DNA of 7,599 nt from Acidobacteriota bacterium (GTDB taxonomy: Bacteria > Actinomycetota > Acidimicrobiia > Acidimicrobiales > UBA8190), in the NCBI GenBank assembly GCA_028872975.1, contig JAGWNV010000121.1:1-7599 (forward strand), written 5' to 3'. Of the stretch, positions 1-5,668 are shown piece after piece. Made by a program: the position numbers and the translations under genes. Positions within the stretch are counted from its first letter, which is position 1; each line of letters opens with the position of its first letter. Under the pieces are notes generated by a model. That model saw nothing but the letters and a program-made list of their open reading frames with translations, was not told the DNA's origin and did not search any database.

Positions 1-551
1 TGCTCGGCCGGGCCCGGCACCGGGACCAGGAGTCCCCGCAGCCCGTCGCCGAGCGGCGCCCGGTCGGCCTCGGGCACCCCGAGGAGCTCGCAGATGACGG
101 TGAAGGGCATGGGGAAGGCGAACCCGGCCACGAGGTCGACCGGTCCCGGCCCGGACGCGGCGAGCCGGTCGAGGAGGTCGTCGGCGACGGCCTGGACACG
201 GGGACCGAGCAGCTCGACGCGTCGCGGCGTGAAGGCGGCCGAGACGAGCCGGCGGAGCCGGGAGTGGTCGGGCGGGCCGACGGCCAGCATGTGGCGGGCG
301 AACGCCGGGCCGGGCAGGCCCTCGGCCACCACGGCACCGTCGGCGGCCATGGCCGCCTGCATGTCCTTTGACAGCCGGTGGTCGCCCAGCGCGGCGCGGG
401 CCTCGTCGTGGCCCACGACCAGCCAGGCGTCGTGGCCGTCGGCCAGGGTGACGGGATGGACCGGGCCGAGACGGAGGACCTCGGCGAAGAGCGGGAAGGG
501 ATCGTCGCGGTCGTGGGCGCCCCAGGCCCCGAGCACCTTCGCCGTGTCCAC
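1..551 (-). CDS. Cytochrome P450, N-terminal part (gene runs off the left edge)
   Basis: Reading leftward from a GTG at 551, 183 codons are present before the window ends. The translation looks like the first half of a soluble bacterial P450 of the CYP107/CYP105 type, a haem monooxygenase that inserts one oxygen atom using electrons from a ferredoxin. Seen: the DPFPLFAEVLRLGPVH opening, a helix-C segment HMLAVGPPDHSRLRRLV whose H and R residues normally bind the haem propionates, the following AAFTPRR, and FPMPFTVICELLGVPEADR, typical of the helix F-G approach. The oxygen-binding I helix, ExxR and the cysteine ligand would lie beyond the edge, so activity and substrate cannot be judged. GTG 551 is preferred because GGAGG lies 4 nt upstream at 556-560 and an in-frame TAG lies further upstream near 608 with no ATG or GTG between. 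The gene lies 76 bp downstream of the HD/LuxR gene on the same strand and could be read through from it. Confidence 0.88.
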   Translation of the reverse strand, partial: MDTAKVLGAWGAHDRDDPFPLFAEVLRLGPVHPVTLADGHDAWLVVGHDEARAALGDHRLSKDMQAAMAADGAVVAEGLPGPAFARHMLAVGPPDHSRLRRLVSAAFTPRRVELLGPRVQAVADDLLDRLAASGPGPVDLVAGFAFPMPFTVICELLGVPEADRAPLGDGLRGLLVPVPGPAE

Positions 552-627
552 CGGCCCTCCCCCCGTCCCCGGCCGCCGAGTGCCCCGACGGCGCCTGCTC
601 AGAGGCTACGGACGGGGCCCGGCGCGG

Positions 628-2238
628 TCATGGGGTGTTCGCCCCAGGGACGGCGCCCACGAGCCCGTGCTGCATGGCCCGCATGGCGGCGCCGGCGCGG
701 TTGGTCACGCCGAGCTTCGAGTAGATGTGCTCGACGTGGTTCCCGACGGTCTTGGCGCTGATGCCGAGCTGCGTGGCGATGCCCTTGTTGGGGAGCCCCT
801 GGGCCAGGAGGGCGAGCACGTCGGCCTCGCGGGCCGTGAGCCCGGCGGGCCCGCCCGCTCGGGACCGGCCGGCCGGCAGCCCGGCCGCCGAGAGCACGCC
901 GTCGACGACGGCAGGGTCGAGGCGCCCCGCTGACGCCTCGGCCCGCAGCAGGCGGGCCGCCTCCTCGGCGGTGTGCGCCGGGCGGTGCGGTCGGGGCTGG
1001 CGCATGGCGTGGTAGGCGTCGGCGGCGGCGAGGACCCGGGCCGAGGACGACAGCATCGCCCCGCCCACCCCCCGGTGGTAGCCGCTGCCGTCCATCCGCT
1101 CGTGGTGGGTGGCGGCCAGGAGCCCCACCCGCCGCAGGGGCTCGGGCCGGCTGAAGATCCGCTCGACCAGATAGGCGTGCATCCGCATGCGCTCACGGTC
1201 GCCCGAGGAGAGCGGGCCGGGCCGGTCCCACACCGTGGCCGGGACGCCGAAGCGGCCCACGTCGTGCACCAGTGCCGCCCTGCGCAGGAGGCGGGTCTCG
1301 GACGGAGGCAGCTGCATCGCCTCGGCGGCCCCGACGGCCAGCTCGGCCGTGCCGGCGGCGTGGCCGGCGAAGTAGGGGCACCGCATGTCGCAGAAATCGC
1401 CCACCGCCCGGAGCACGCCGTCGAGCTCGTCCTCACCGAGCACGGGACGCTCCACGGGCTCGACGTCGAGGACCTCGTCCACGGTGTCCTCGTCGATCCC
1501 GTCGAAGAGCCCCTTCGGGTCGGTCTCGACGGCGGCGGCGACCTCGGGGTCGAAGTGCGAGCCGCTCCGGGAGCGGACCATCTCGACGGCGGCGTCGACG
1601 CCGGCCTTGCGCTCGAAGACCTCACACGCCTCGGCCACGTGCGCGATGCGGGCGGCAAGGGAGACGTCGCTGCCACCGAGGCCTTTGGGCAGGCCCCGGC
1701 CGTCCCAGCGGGCGTAGGCCTGCTCCAGCCCGGCCCGCACCTCGTCGCCGAGCCCGAGACGCCCGGCCAGCTGGCCCGCCGCCGCGCAGTGCTCGGCCAT
1801 CGCCTCGAGCAGCGCCCTGCCGTTGGTGGCCATGAACGCGGCGGTCCGCCGGATCCGGTTCCACACACCTGTGCCGTAGCCGGACCTCCGCAGCATGAAG
1901 ACCATGGCCGGGAAGCCGGCCAGGTCGACCTCGACGGCCTTGGAGCGGAATTCGATGTCGTCGCCGAAGAGGGCCGAGGACTCGTCGCCGTACACGGGGC
2001 ACCCCACATAGGTGAGGACCCCGACGTCGTAGACGGCGGCCAGGTCGGCCGGCGTGAGGCCGAGGCGGTCGCCCAGGCGCATGGCGATCCGGGCCGAGCG
2101 CAGCATGTGCTCGGGGGGCTGGCCGAAGCCGAGGTCGGTGGCGAGCGACAGGGCGACCATGACCTCGCTGAGGCGCACCCCGGAGCCCGACACGGCGGCG
2201 AGGCTAGCCGTCGGTCCCGGTCGGCGGCCGTCCGCCAT
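628..2238 (-). CDS. Tandem HD-GYP-like phosphohydrolase with C-terminal LuxR helix-turn-helix
   Basis: The 536-aa protein combines a signalling hydrolase with a DNA-binding domain. Residues about 25-230 resemble an HD-GYP fold, but where HD is expected there is YDVG (70-73), and the GYP-like stretch reads RWDGRGLP (177-184), so metal-dependent catalysis is doubtful there. Residues about 270-440 form a second, more intact copy: GHAAG (292-296), VHDVGRFG (324-331), H354, and THHERMDGSGYHRG (377-390), in which GYH replaces GYP. Residues about 466-530 are a LuxR/GerE helix-turn-helix (LTAREADVLALLAQG, NKGIATQLGISAKTVGNHV). HD-GYP proteins hydrolyse cyclic di-GMP in several bacteria; whether this one does is unknown. 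The HD/LuxR layout is one I recall from actinobacterial proteins, where the first HD is generally degenerate. The ATG is supported by GAGGTG at 2247-2252, 8 nt upstream. It diverges from the DUF4242-DsrE-SnoaL operon, suggesting control of that operon, of itself, or of the downstream P450. No membrane segment or signal peptide is evident. Confidence 0.88.
   Translation of the reverse strand: MADGRRPGPTASLAAVSGSGVRLSEVMVALSLATDLGFGQPPEHMLRSARIAMRLGDRLGLTPADLAAVYDVGVLTYVGCPVYGDESSALFGDDIEFRSKAVEVDLAGFPAMVFMLRRSGYGTGVWNRIRRTAAFMATNGRALLEAMAEHCAAAGQLAGRLGLGDEVRAGLEQAYARWDGRGLPKGLGGSDVSLAARIAHVAEACEVFERKAGVDAAVEMVRSRSGSHFDPEVAAAVETDPKGLFDGIDEDTVDEVLDVEPVERPVLGEDELDGVLRAVGDFCDMRCPYFAGHAAGTAELAVGAAEAMQLPPSETRLLRRAALVHDVGRFGVPATVWDRPGPLSSGDRERMRMHAYLVERIFSRPEPLRRVGLLAATHHERMDGSGYHRGVGGAMLSSSARVLAAADAYHAMRQPRPHRPAHTAEEAARLLRAEASAGRLDPAVVDGVLSAAGLPAGRSRAGGPAGLTAREADVLALLAQGLPNKGIATQLGISAKTVGNHVEHIYSKLGVTNRAGAAMRAMQHGLVGAVPGANTP
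634..646. repeat. 13-bp inverted repeat, copy at 3' end of the HD/LuxR gene
   Basis: GGTGTTCGCCCCA on the plus strand is the exact reverse complement of 2238-2250. It covers the last sense codons of the regulator (encoding G-A-N-T-P) just before its TGA at 628-630. Extension fails by one base on each side. Confidence 0.75.
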
Positions 2239-2250
2239 GGGGCGAACACC
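2238..2250. repeat. 13-bp inverted repeat, copy at 5' end of the HD/LuxR gene
   Basis: TGGGGCGAACACC on the plus strand is the exact reverse complement of 634-646. It covers part of the ribosome-binding site, the spacer and the first base of the start codon of the minus-strand regulator gene. In its mRNA the two copies would be able to pair over 13 bases. Confidence 0.75.
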
Positions 2251-2323
2251 TCATGCCGGCGGCCCCCTCGCTCCGTACCGTGGCGACGACAGGGTGCAAC
2301 GAGCCACGAGGAGGCCACACCAC
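2239..2323. promoter_or_regulatory. Divergent intergenic region with candidate promoters
   Basis: This 85-bp gap separates the divergent HD/LuxR gene and the DUF4242 operon and must hold promoters for both unless they lie inside genes. For the minus strand, TTGCAC (complement of 2294-2299) and TACGGA (complement of 2272-2277) are spaced by 16 bp, a weak -35/-10 pair. For the plus strand, TACCGT at 2276-2281 fits the actinobacterial TANNNT -10 pattern but has no clear -35. The two candidates overlap, so a protein bound here could affect both directions. Ribosome-binding sites are clear: GAGGTG (2247-2252) on the minus side and GAGGAGG (2308-2314) on the plus side. The promoter assignments rest on pattern only. 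Confidence 0.35.
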
Positions 2324-2605
2324 ATGCCCAAGTACGTCATCGAGCGGACGGTCCCCGGCGCAGGCCAGATGGACGGGGCCGCCCTCTCCGCCATCGCCGG
2401 TGCGTCGAACGAGGTCCTGCGGGCCCTCGGGCCCGACGTCCAGTGGGTGCACAGCTACGTGACCGACGACAAGATCACCTGCCTCTACATCGCCGACGGC
2501 CCGGAGGTCATCAAGGAGCACGCCCGCTGCGGGAACTTCCCCGCCGACTCCATCGCCGAGGTCCGCGCCGTCATCGATCCGACCACGGCGGAGCTGGCGT
2601 CGTGA
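2324..2605 (+). CDS. DUF4242 family small protein (SCO4226-like, possible nickel binding)
   Basis: A 93-aa protein with the DUF4242 pattern: MPKYVIERTVPG at the N terminus, the hallmark WVHSYVTDDK at 41-50, ITCLYIADGPEVIKEHA at 51-67 and a terminal segment FPADSIAEVRAVIDP. The family fold is a ferredoxin-like alpha/beta barrel, and Streptomyces SCO4226 of this family is reported to bind nickel. Potential metal ligands seen here are H43, C53, H66 and C69; which of them bind is not known. It has no signal peptide and should be cytoplasmic. The ATG is backed by GAGGAGG at 2308-2314 with a 9-nt spacer. It is the first gene of a plus-strand operon: its stop overlaps the next start as GTGA, so translation is probably coupled. 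Function is unassigned beyond the family. Confidence 0.82.
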   Translation: MPKYVIERTVPGAGQMDGAALSAIAGASNEVLRALGPDVQWVHSYVTDDKITCLYIADGPEVIKEHARCGNFPADSIAEVRAVIDPTTAELAS

Positions 2606-2961
2606 ACCGGGCCGCCGTCAGCCTCACGACCGGCCTCGAGGACGCCGAGAAGGTCACCGTCGCCCTCCTCGTCGCCGTGGGCGCCGCCGAGAGCGGCCGG
2701 CCGGCGCTCGTGTTCCTCACCAAGGAGGCGGTGCGCCTGGCCACGGGCGGCTTCCCCACCGGTGTGGCCTGCGAGGGCTGCCCGCCCATCCCCGACCTCC
2801 TGACGCGATTCGAGGCGGCGGGAGGCGAGCTGCTCGTCTGTCCCATCTGCTTCGAGGCCAGGAAGCAGGACGAGGCCACCCTGGTGTCGAACGCCCGCCT
2901 GGGCGGCACCGTACAGCTCTGGGAGTGGATCGGTGACGGCGCCACCACCTTCAGCTACTGA
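2602..2961 (+). CDS. DsrE-family protein with two CxxC pairs
   Basis: A 119-aa protein of the DsrE/DsrF/TusD-like fold: a beta-strand start with the TTGLEDAEKVTVALLVA helix, then PALVFLTKEAVRLAT and the cysteine-bearing C-terminal half. Family members carry sulfur on a conserved cysteine in sulfur relay, or act as small redox or partner proteins. Here C57 and C60 (CEGC) and C80 and C83 (CPIC) form two CxxC pairs, more thiols than the single conserved cysteine of classical DsrE and TusD, which could bind a metal or form disulfides. The C terminus WEWIGDGATTFSY is a pattern I recall from stand-alone actinobacterial DsrE proteins. The GTG start overlaps the upstream TGA by 4 nt (GTGA), indicating coupled translation after the DUF4242 gene. 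No classical dsr or tus genes are nearby, so a role in sulfur oxidation or tRNA thiolation is not supported by context. Confidence 0.8.
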   Translation: MNRAAVSLTTGLEDAEKVTVALLVAVGAAESGRPALVFLTKEAVRLATGGFPTGVACEGCPPIPDLLTRFEAAGGELLVCPICFEARKQDEATLVSNARLGGTVQLWEWIGDGATTFSY

Positions 2962-3331
2962 GACGACCGACACGCTCGGCCACCGGTTCGTCGTGGCCCT
3001 GGCCGCCAAGGACGGGGCGCGGATGAAGGCCCTCGTCCACCCGAGCGTGGACTTCCGGGCGGTGACGCCGGGGCGGTGCTGGGAGGCGGCCGGCGCCGAG
3101 GCCGTGGTCGACGAGGTATTCCTCGGCACCTGGTTCGCGACCGAGCGGCGGATCACCGCCCTCGACGGCCTCGAGAGCCAGCGGATCGGCGCCATGGAGC
3201 GGATCCGCTACCGACTGGAGGTGGAGCTGCCCGACGGGCGGTGCCTCGTCGAGCAGCAGGCCTACCTCCGGTGCGGCCAGGGGCAGATCACCTCGATGTG
3301 GCTCGTGTGCTCGGGATTCGTGTCGTGGTGA
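2933..3331 (+). CDS. SnoaL/NTF2-like domain protein
   Basis: A 132-aa protein with the cone-shaped NTF2-like fold pattern: an N-terminal helix (HRFVVALAAKDGARMKALV, 17-35), then VDFRAVTPGRCW (39-50), a helix with AEAVVDEVF, and paired strands ERIRYRLEVEL (89-99), CLVEQQAYLRC (104-114) and ITSMWLVCSGF (119-129). NTF2-like proteins form a pocket used by small cyclases, isomerases and ligand-binding proteins; the substrate here cannot be read. The GTG at 2933 has GGGAG at 2921-2925 and gives a 29-nt overlap with the DsrE gene, so the three plus-strand genes are very likely one transcript with coupled translation. Residues 1-13 are low-complexity and may be dispensable. It ends 46 bp before the convergent mscR stop. 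The specific function is unknown. Confidence 0.75.
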   Translation: MTAPPPSATETTDTLGHRFVVALAAKDGARMKALVHPSVDFRAVTPGRCWEAAGAEAVVDEVFLGTWFATERRITALDGLESQRIGAMERIRYRLEVELPDGRCLVEQQAYLRCGQGQITSMWLVCSGFVSW

Positions 3332-3334
3332 CGC

Positions 3335-3379
3335 AGCTCCGGACGGGCCGTCGGGGCGAGGGCGCCGGCGGCCGGAGCT
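3335..3379. terminator. Candidate bidirectional hairpin between convergent genes
   Basis: AGCTCCGG at 3335-3342 and CCGGAGCT at 3372-3379 form a perfect 8-bp inverted repeat. An inner GCCG (3347-3350) and CGGC (3366-3369) can extend the stem after a small internal loop. It fills the gap between the stops of the SnoaL-like gene (3331) and mscR (3378-3380), where a shared terminator is expected. There is no T-tract on either side, so intrinsic termination is uncertain. Confidence 0.4.
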
Positions 3380-4463
3380 AGAGGACGACCACGGAGCGGA
3401 GCACCTCGCCGCGGACCATGCGACCGAAGGCCTCCTCGACGTCGTCGAGCGAGACGGTCTCGGAGACGAACCCGTCGAGGTCGAGGCGTCCCTGGCGGTA
3501 GAGGTCGACGAGCACGGGGAAGTCCCTCGAGGGCAGGCAGTCGCCGTACCAGCTCGGCCGCAACCGGCCCCCGCGGCCGAAGAAGTCGATCATGGGCAGG
3601 TCGATGCGCATCTCGGGCGTGGGCACGCCCACCTGGACGAGGGTCCCGGCCAGGTCCCGGGCGTAGAAGGCCTGGCGCATCACCTCGGCGTCGCCCACCG
3701 CCTCGATGCAGACGTCGGCACCGAAGCCGCCGGTGAGGGCCCGGACGGCCTCGACGGGGTCGCCGTCGGAGGCGAGCACCGTGTCGGTGGCGCCGAAGTC
3801 GGCGGCCAGGGCCAGCTTGCGGGGATCGAGGTCGACGCCGATGACGCGCCCCGCCCCGGCGAGCCGGGCGCCGGCGATCGCCGCGCACCCCACCCCGCCG
3901 CAGCCGAAGACGGCGACGGTGTCGCCGGGGCCGACCTCCCCGGTGAAGAGGGCGGCGCCGAGCCCGGCCATCACCCCGCAGCCGAGCAGGCCCACGGCCT
4001 CCGGGCGGGCCGAGGCGTCCACCTTGGTGCACTGGCCGGCGGCCACCAGGGTCTTGTCGGCGAAGGCCCCGATCCCGAGCGCCGGGGTGAGCGGGGTGCC
4101 GTCGGCGAGGGCCATCTTCTGCGTGGCGTTGTGGGTGGCGAAGCAGTACTGCGGCCTTCCCCGCCGGCACGACCGGCACTGGCCGCACACCGCCCGCCAG
4201 TTGAGGACCACGAAGTCCCCCGGGGCGACGCCGGTCACGCCCGGCCCCACCTCCTCGACCACCCCGGCCGCCTCGTGGCCGAGCAGGAACGGGAAGTCGT
4301 CGTTGACGGCGCCCTCTCGGTAGTGGAGGTCGGTGTGGCAGACCCCGCAGGCCCTGACGGCGACCACCGCCTCCCCCGGGCCCGGGTCGGGCACGGTGAC
4401 GGTCTCGATGGTCACCGGCGCCCCCTTGCTGCGGGCGACGACCCCGCGGACGTGCTGTGGCAT
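3378..4463 (-). CDS. mscR: S-(hydroxymethyl)mycothiol dehydrogenase (NAD-dependent, zinc ADH family)
   Basis: The 361-aa enzyme oxidises S-hydroxymethyl-mycothiol, formed spontaneously from formaldehyde and mycothiol, to S-formyl-mycothiol with NAD+; related enzymes also reduce S-nitrosomycothiol. It closely matches mycobacterial MscR in my memory, including HEAAGVVEEVGPGVT, LNWRAVCGQC, GIGAFADKTLV, FYARDLAGTLVQVGVPTP, SWYGDCLPSRDFP and the ending GEVLRSVVVL. Catalytic zinc ligands seen are C42 (GVCHTDL), H63 (GHE) and C162 (LLGCGVMAG). The structural zinc site is C93, C96, C99 and C107. The Rossmann motif GCGGVG is at 187-192, and D211 after the second strand fits NAD rather than NADP. Length is full for the family. 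The ATG at 4463 has AGGAGG at 4469-4474, 5 nt upstream. It lies 68 bp downstream of the lipoprotein gene on the same strand, with a probable promoter of its own. Its presence implies mycothiol synthesis in the host. Confidence 0.95.
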   Translation of the reverse strand: MPQHVRGVVARSKGAPVTIETVTVPDPGPGEAVVAVRACGVCHTDLHYREGAVNDDFPFLLGHEAAGVVEEVGPGVTGVAPGDFVVLNWRAVCGQCRSCRRGRPQYCFATHNATQKMALADGTPLTPALGIGAFADKTLVAAGQCTKVDASARPEAVGLLGCGVMAGLGAALFTGEVGPGDTVAVFGCGGVGCAAIAGARLAGAGRVIGVDLDPRKLALAADFGATDTVLASDGDPVEAVRALTGGFGADVCIEAVGDAEVMRQAFYARDLAGTLVQVGVPTPEMRIDLPMIDFFGRGGRLRPSWYGDCLPSRDFPVLVDLYRQGRLDLDGFVSETVSLDDVEEAFGRMVRGEVLRSVVVL

Positions 4464-4500
4464 TGGCGCCTCCTGTGACGACCCGCCTGGCGCCATTAAA
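4464..4500 (-). promoter_or_regulatory. Candidate mscR promoter and operator-like palindromes
   Basis: On the minus strand TTTAAT (complement of 4495-4500) matches 5 of 6 bases of TATAAT and is the only AT-rich island nearby; a convincing -35 is missing (TCGACC, complement of 4515-4520, is only 14 bp away). Directly overlapping and following it is the perfect palindrome TGGCGCCA (4488-4495). A second TGGCGCC lies at 4464-4470, 24 bp away centre to centre, between the Shine-Dalgarno sequence and the ATG. The pair could be a regulator site. The predicted transcript start near 4488 gives a leader of about 25 nt. Confidence 0.45.
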
Positions 4501-4531
4501 GCCGCCGGACGCCGGGTCGAGGCGACCGGGG

Positions 4532-5668
4532 TCAGCCCGGTGGCACCGTCCAGTGCACGAGGTCCCTGCTCCGGGCGATGCCGATCTCGGCGTGGCCCCA
4601 GCCGCCGAAGCGGGTGAGCTCGGTGCTCCCGGCGTAGACGAGATAGTCGTAGCCGTCGGCGGTGTCCTCGCACAGGAAGGCCGAGTTGGCGTGCTCGTAG
4701 CCGGCGCCGGTGACGCCGGTGCCGCTGTTCCAGGACTCGGAGGGGACGTGCAGCTCGGCACCGTCCACCCAGTGGAGCCAGCTCGTGGGCACCGACGGGT
4801 CGCCGGCAAGGGTGAAGAGCCAGGGGCGGTCGAACATGTTGGAGGTGGCCACCAGGTGCCATCGGCCGCCGACGGTCACGAGCTCGTAGTTCTCGAAGGT
4901 GTCGCCGTAGGCGCGCACGCCGGGGCGGCCGACGACGGTCCAGGGCCCGGCGAGCGACCGCGTCCTCGACCAGGCGACCTCGAAGGCCTGGCCCTGCGAT
5001 GTGGTCCCCACCTTGTAGGCGAGCACGAGCCCCCCAGGCGTCCAGGCCAGGGCGGGGTCGATGAGCCGGTCCCCGGGAGCCGGGTGCAGCTCGGGGGCCA
5101 GGCGCTGCGGGCCCGACCAGTGGACGAGGTCCGCCGAGGTCCGGTAGTAGAGCTTGGCCTGGCCGGCGCCCGACTCCCCGGGCGGCGCGTCGTAGGTGGC
5201 CACGAAGGTGCCGTCCGGCGCCCGCACCAGGTCCGGGGAGGCCATGCCGCCGGGCTGCTCGCTCCAGGGCTCGGCCGCCGTCCAGTGCAGGAGGTCGGGA
5301 CTCTCGGCCGTGGCGATGTCCCACTGCTCCTGGCCGGCCACGGGGGAGTCGCCGGTCACGTAGCTGAAGACCATGTGCCAGCTCCCGGCCGCCCACACCA
5401 GGGCCTCGTCCTTCACGGCGGCGTCGGGGTAGCTCAGGACCGGGTTGTGCAGGGCGGCCCAGTCGACGCTCGGGGCGGGGGCGCCGGGGACGACACAGGC
5501 GTGGTCGGCCGCCGCCGCCGGGACGGTCGGGGCCGACGACCGGTGGACGACCTGTGCCCCGCACCCTGCCGCCACCACGAGCACGACCACGGCGGTGGCG
5601 AGAGGGAGCGGTGCGGCCCGTCCGGCCGACGATCCCGGCCCCCGCCCTAGGCGAGGCCGTGGCGCCAC
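4532..5668 (-). CDS. Secreted lipoprotein with GH43-like five-bladed beta-propeller
   Basis: A 378-aa exported protein. An arginine-bearing N-region is followed by the hydrophobic run LPLATAVVVLVVAAG and C36, a lipobox-like signal for membrane anchoring outside the cell. The mature part is a GH43/GH32-type propeller, with repeated blade motifs SPDLLHW (123-129), SADLVHW (178-184) and SRDLVHW (367-373). The three acidic residues of family 43 glycosidases have candidates: D87 (VKDEALVWAAG), D204 (LIDPALAW) and E259 (FENYELVTVGGRWHL). C58 and C333 could form a disulfide. Family 43 enzymes cleave arabinose-, xylose- or galactose-type linkages; the substrate here is unknown, and a non-catalytic sugar-binding role is possible. 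The start is the GTG at 5668, the only in-frame start giving a full signal peptide; it lacks a clear ribosome-binding site and overlaps the end of the dioxygenase gene by 22 nt, which suggests coupled translation. Confidence 0.8.
   Translation of the reverse strand: MAPRPRLGRGPGSSAGRAAPLPLATAVVVLVVAAGCGAQVVHRSSAPTVPAAAADHACVVPGAPAPSVDWAALHNPVLSYPDAAVKDEALVWAAGSWHMVFSYVTGDSPVAGQEQWDIATAESPDLLHWTAAEPWSEQPGGMASPDLVRAPDGTFVATYDAPPGESGAGQAKLYYRTSADLVHWSGPQRLAPELHPAPGDRLIDPALAWTPGGLVLAYKVGTTSQGQAFEVAWSRTRSLAGPWTVVGRPGVRAYGDTFENYELVTVGGRWHLVATSNMFDRPWLFTLAGDPSVPTSWLHWVDGAELHVPSESWNSGTGVTGAGYEHANSAFLCEDTADGYDYLVYAGSTELTRFGGWGHAEIGIARSRDLVHWTVPPG

Noticed and set aside
561..617. Inverted repeat CCCCGTCC (561-568) / GGACGGGG (610-617) between the HD/LuxR stop and the P450 start
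   Set aside because: The loop is 41 nt and there is no T-tract; in a GC-rich gap an 8-bp match is weak evidence for a terminator or attenuator, although one arm abuts the P450 ribosome-binding site.
973..2961. Long plus-strand open frame antisense to the HD/LuxR gene and continuing into the DsrE gene
   Set aside because: The antisense part has a composition typical of frame shadows in GC-rich DNA and shows no domain; only its last 360 nt (2602-2961) is the real DsrE gene, which has its own GTG coupled to the upstream stop.
2602..2961. Assignment of the DsrE gene to the dissimilatory sulfite reductase or tRNA 2-thiouridine pathway
   Set aside because: No dsr, tus or mnm genes are nearby and the four-cysteine pattern differs from TusD and DsrE of those pathways.
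4532..5668. Naming the lipoprotein as a specific arabinofuranosidase or xylosidase
   Set aside because: The propeller motifs and candidate acidic residues support only the family; substrate residues cannot be judged without an alignment or structure.
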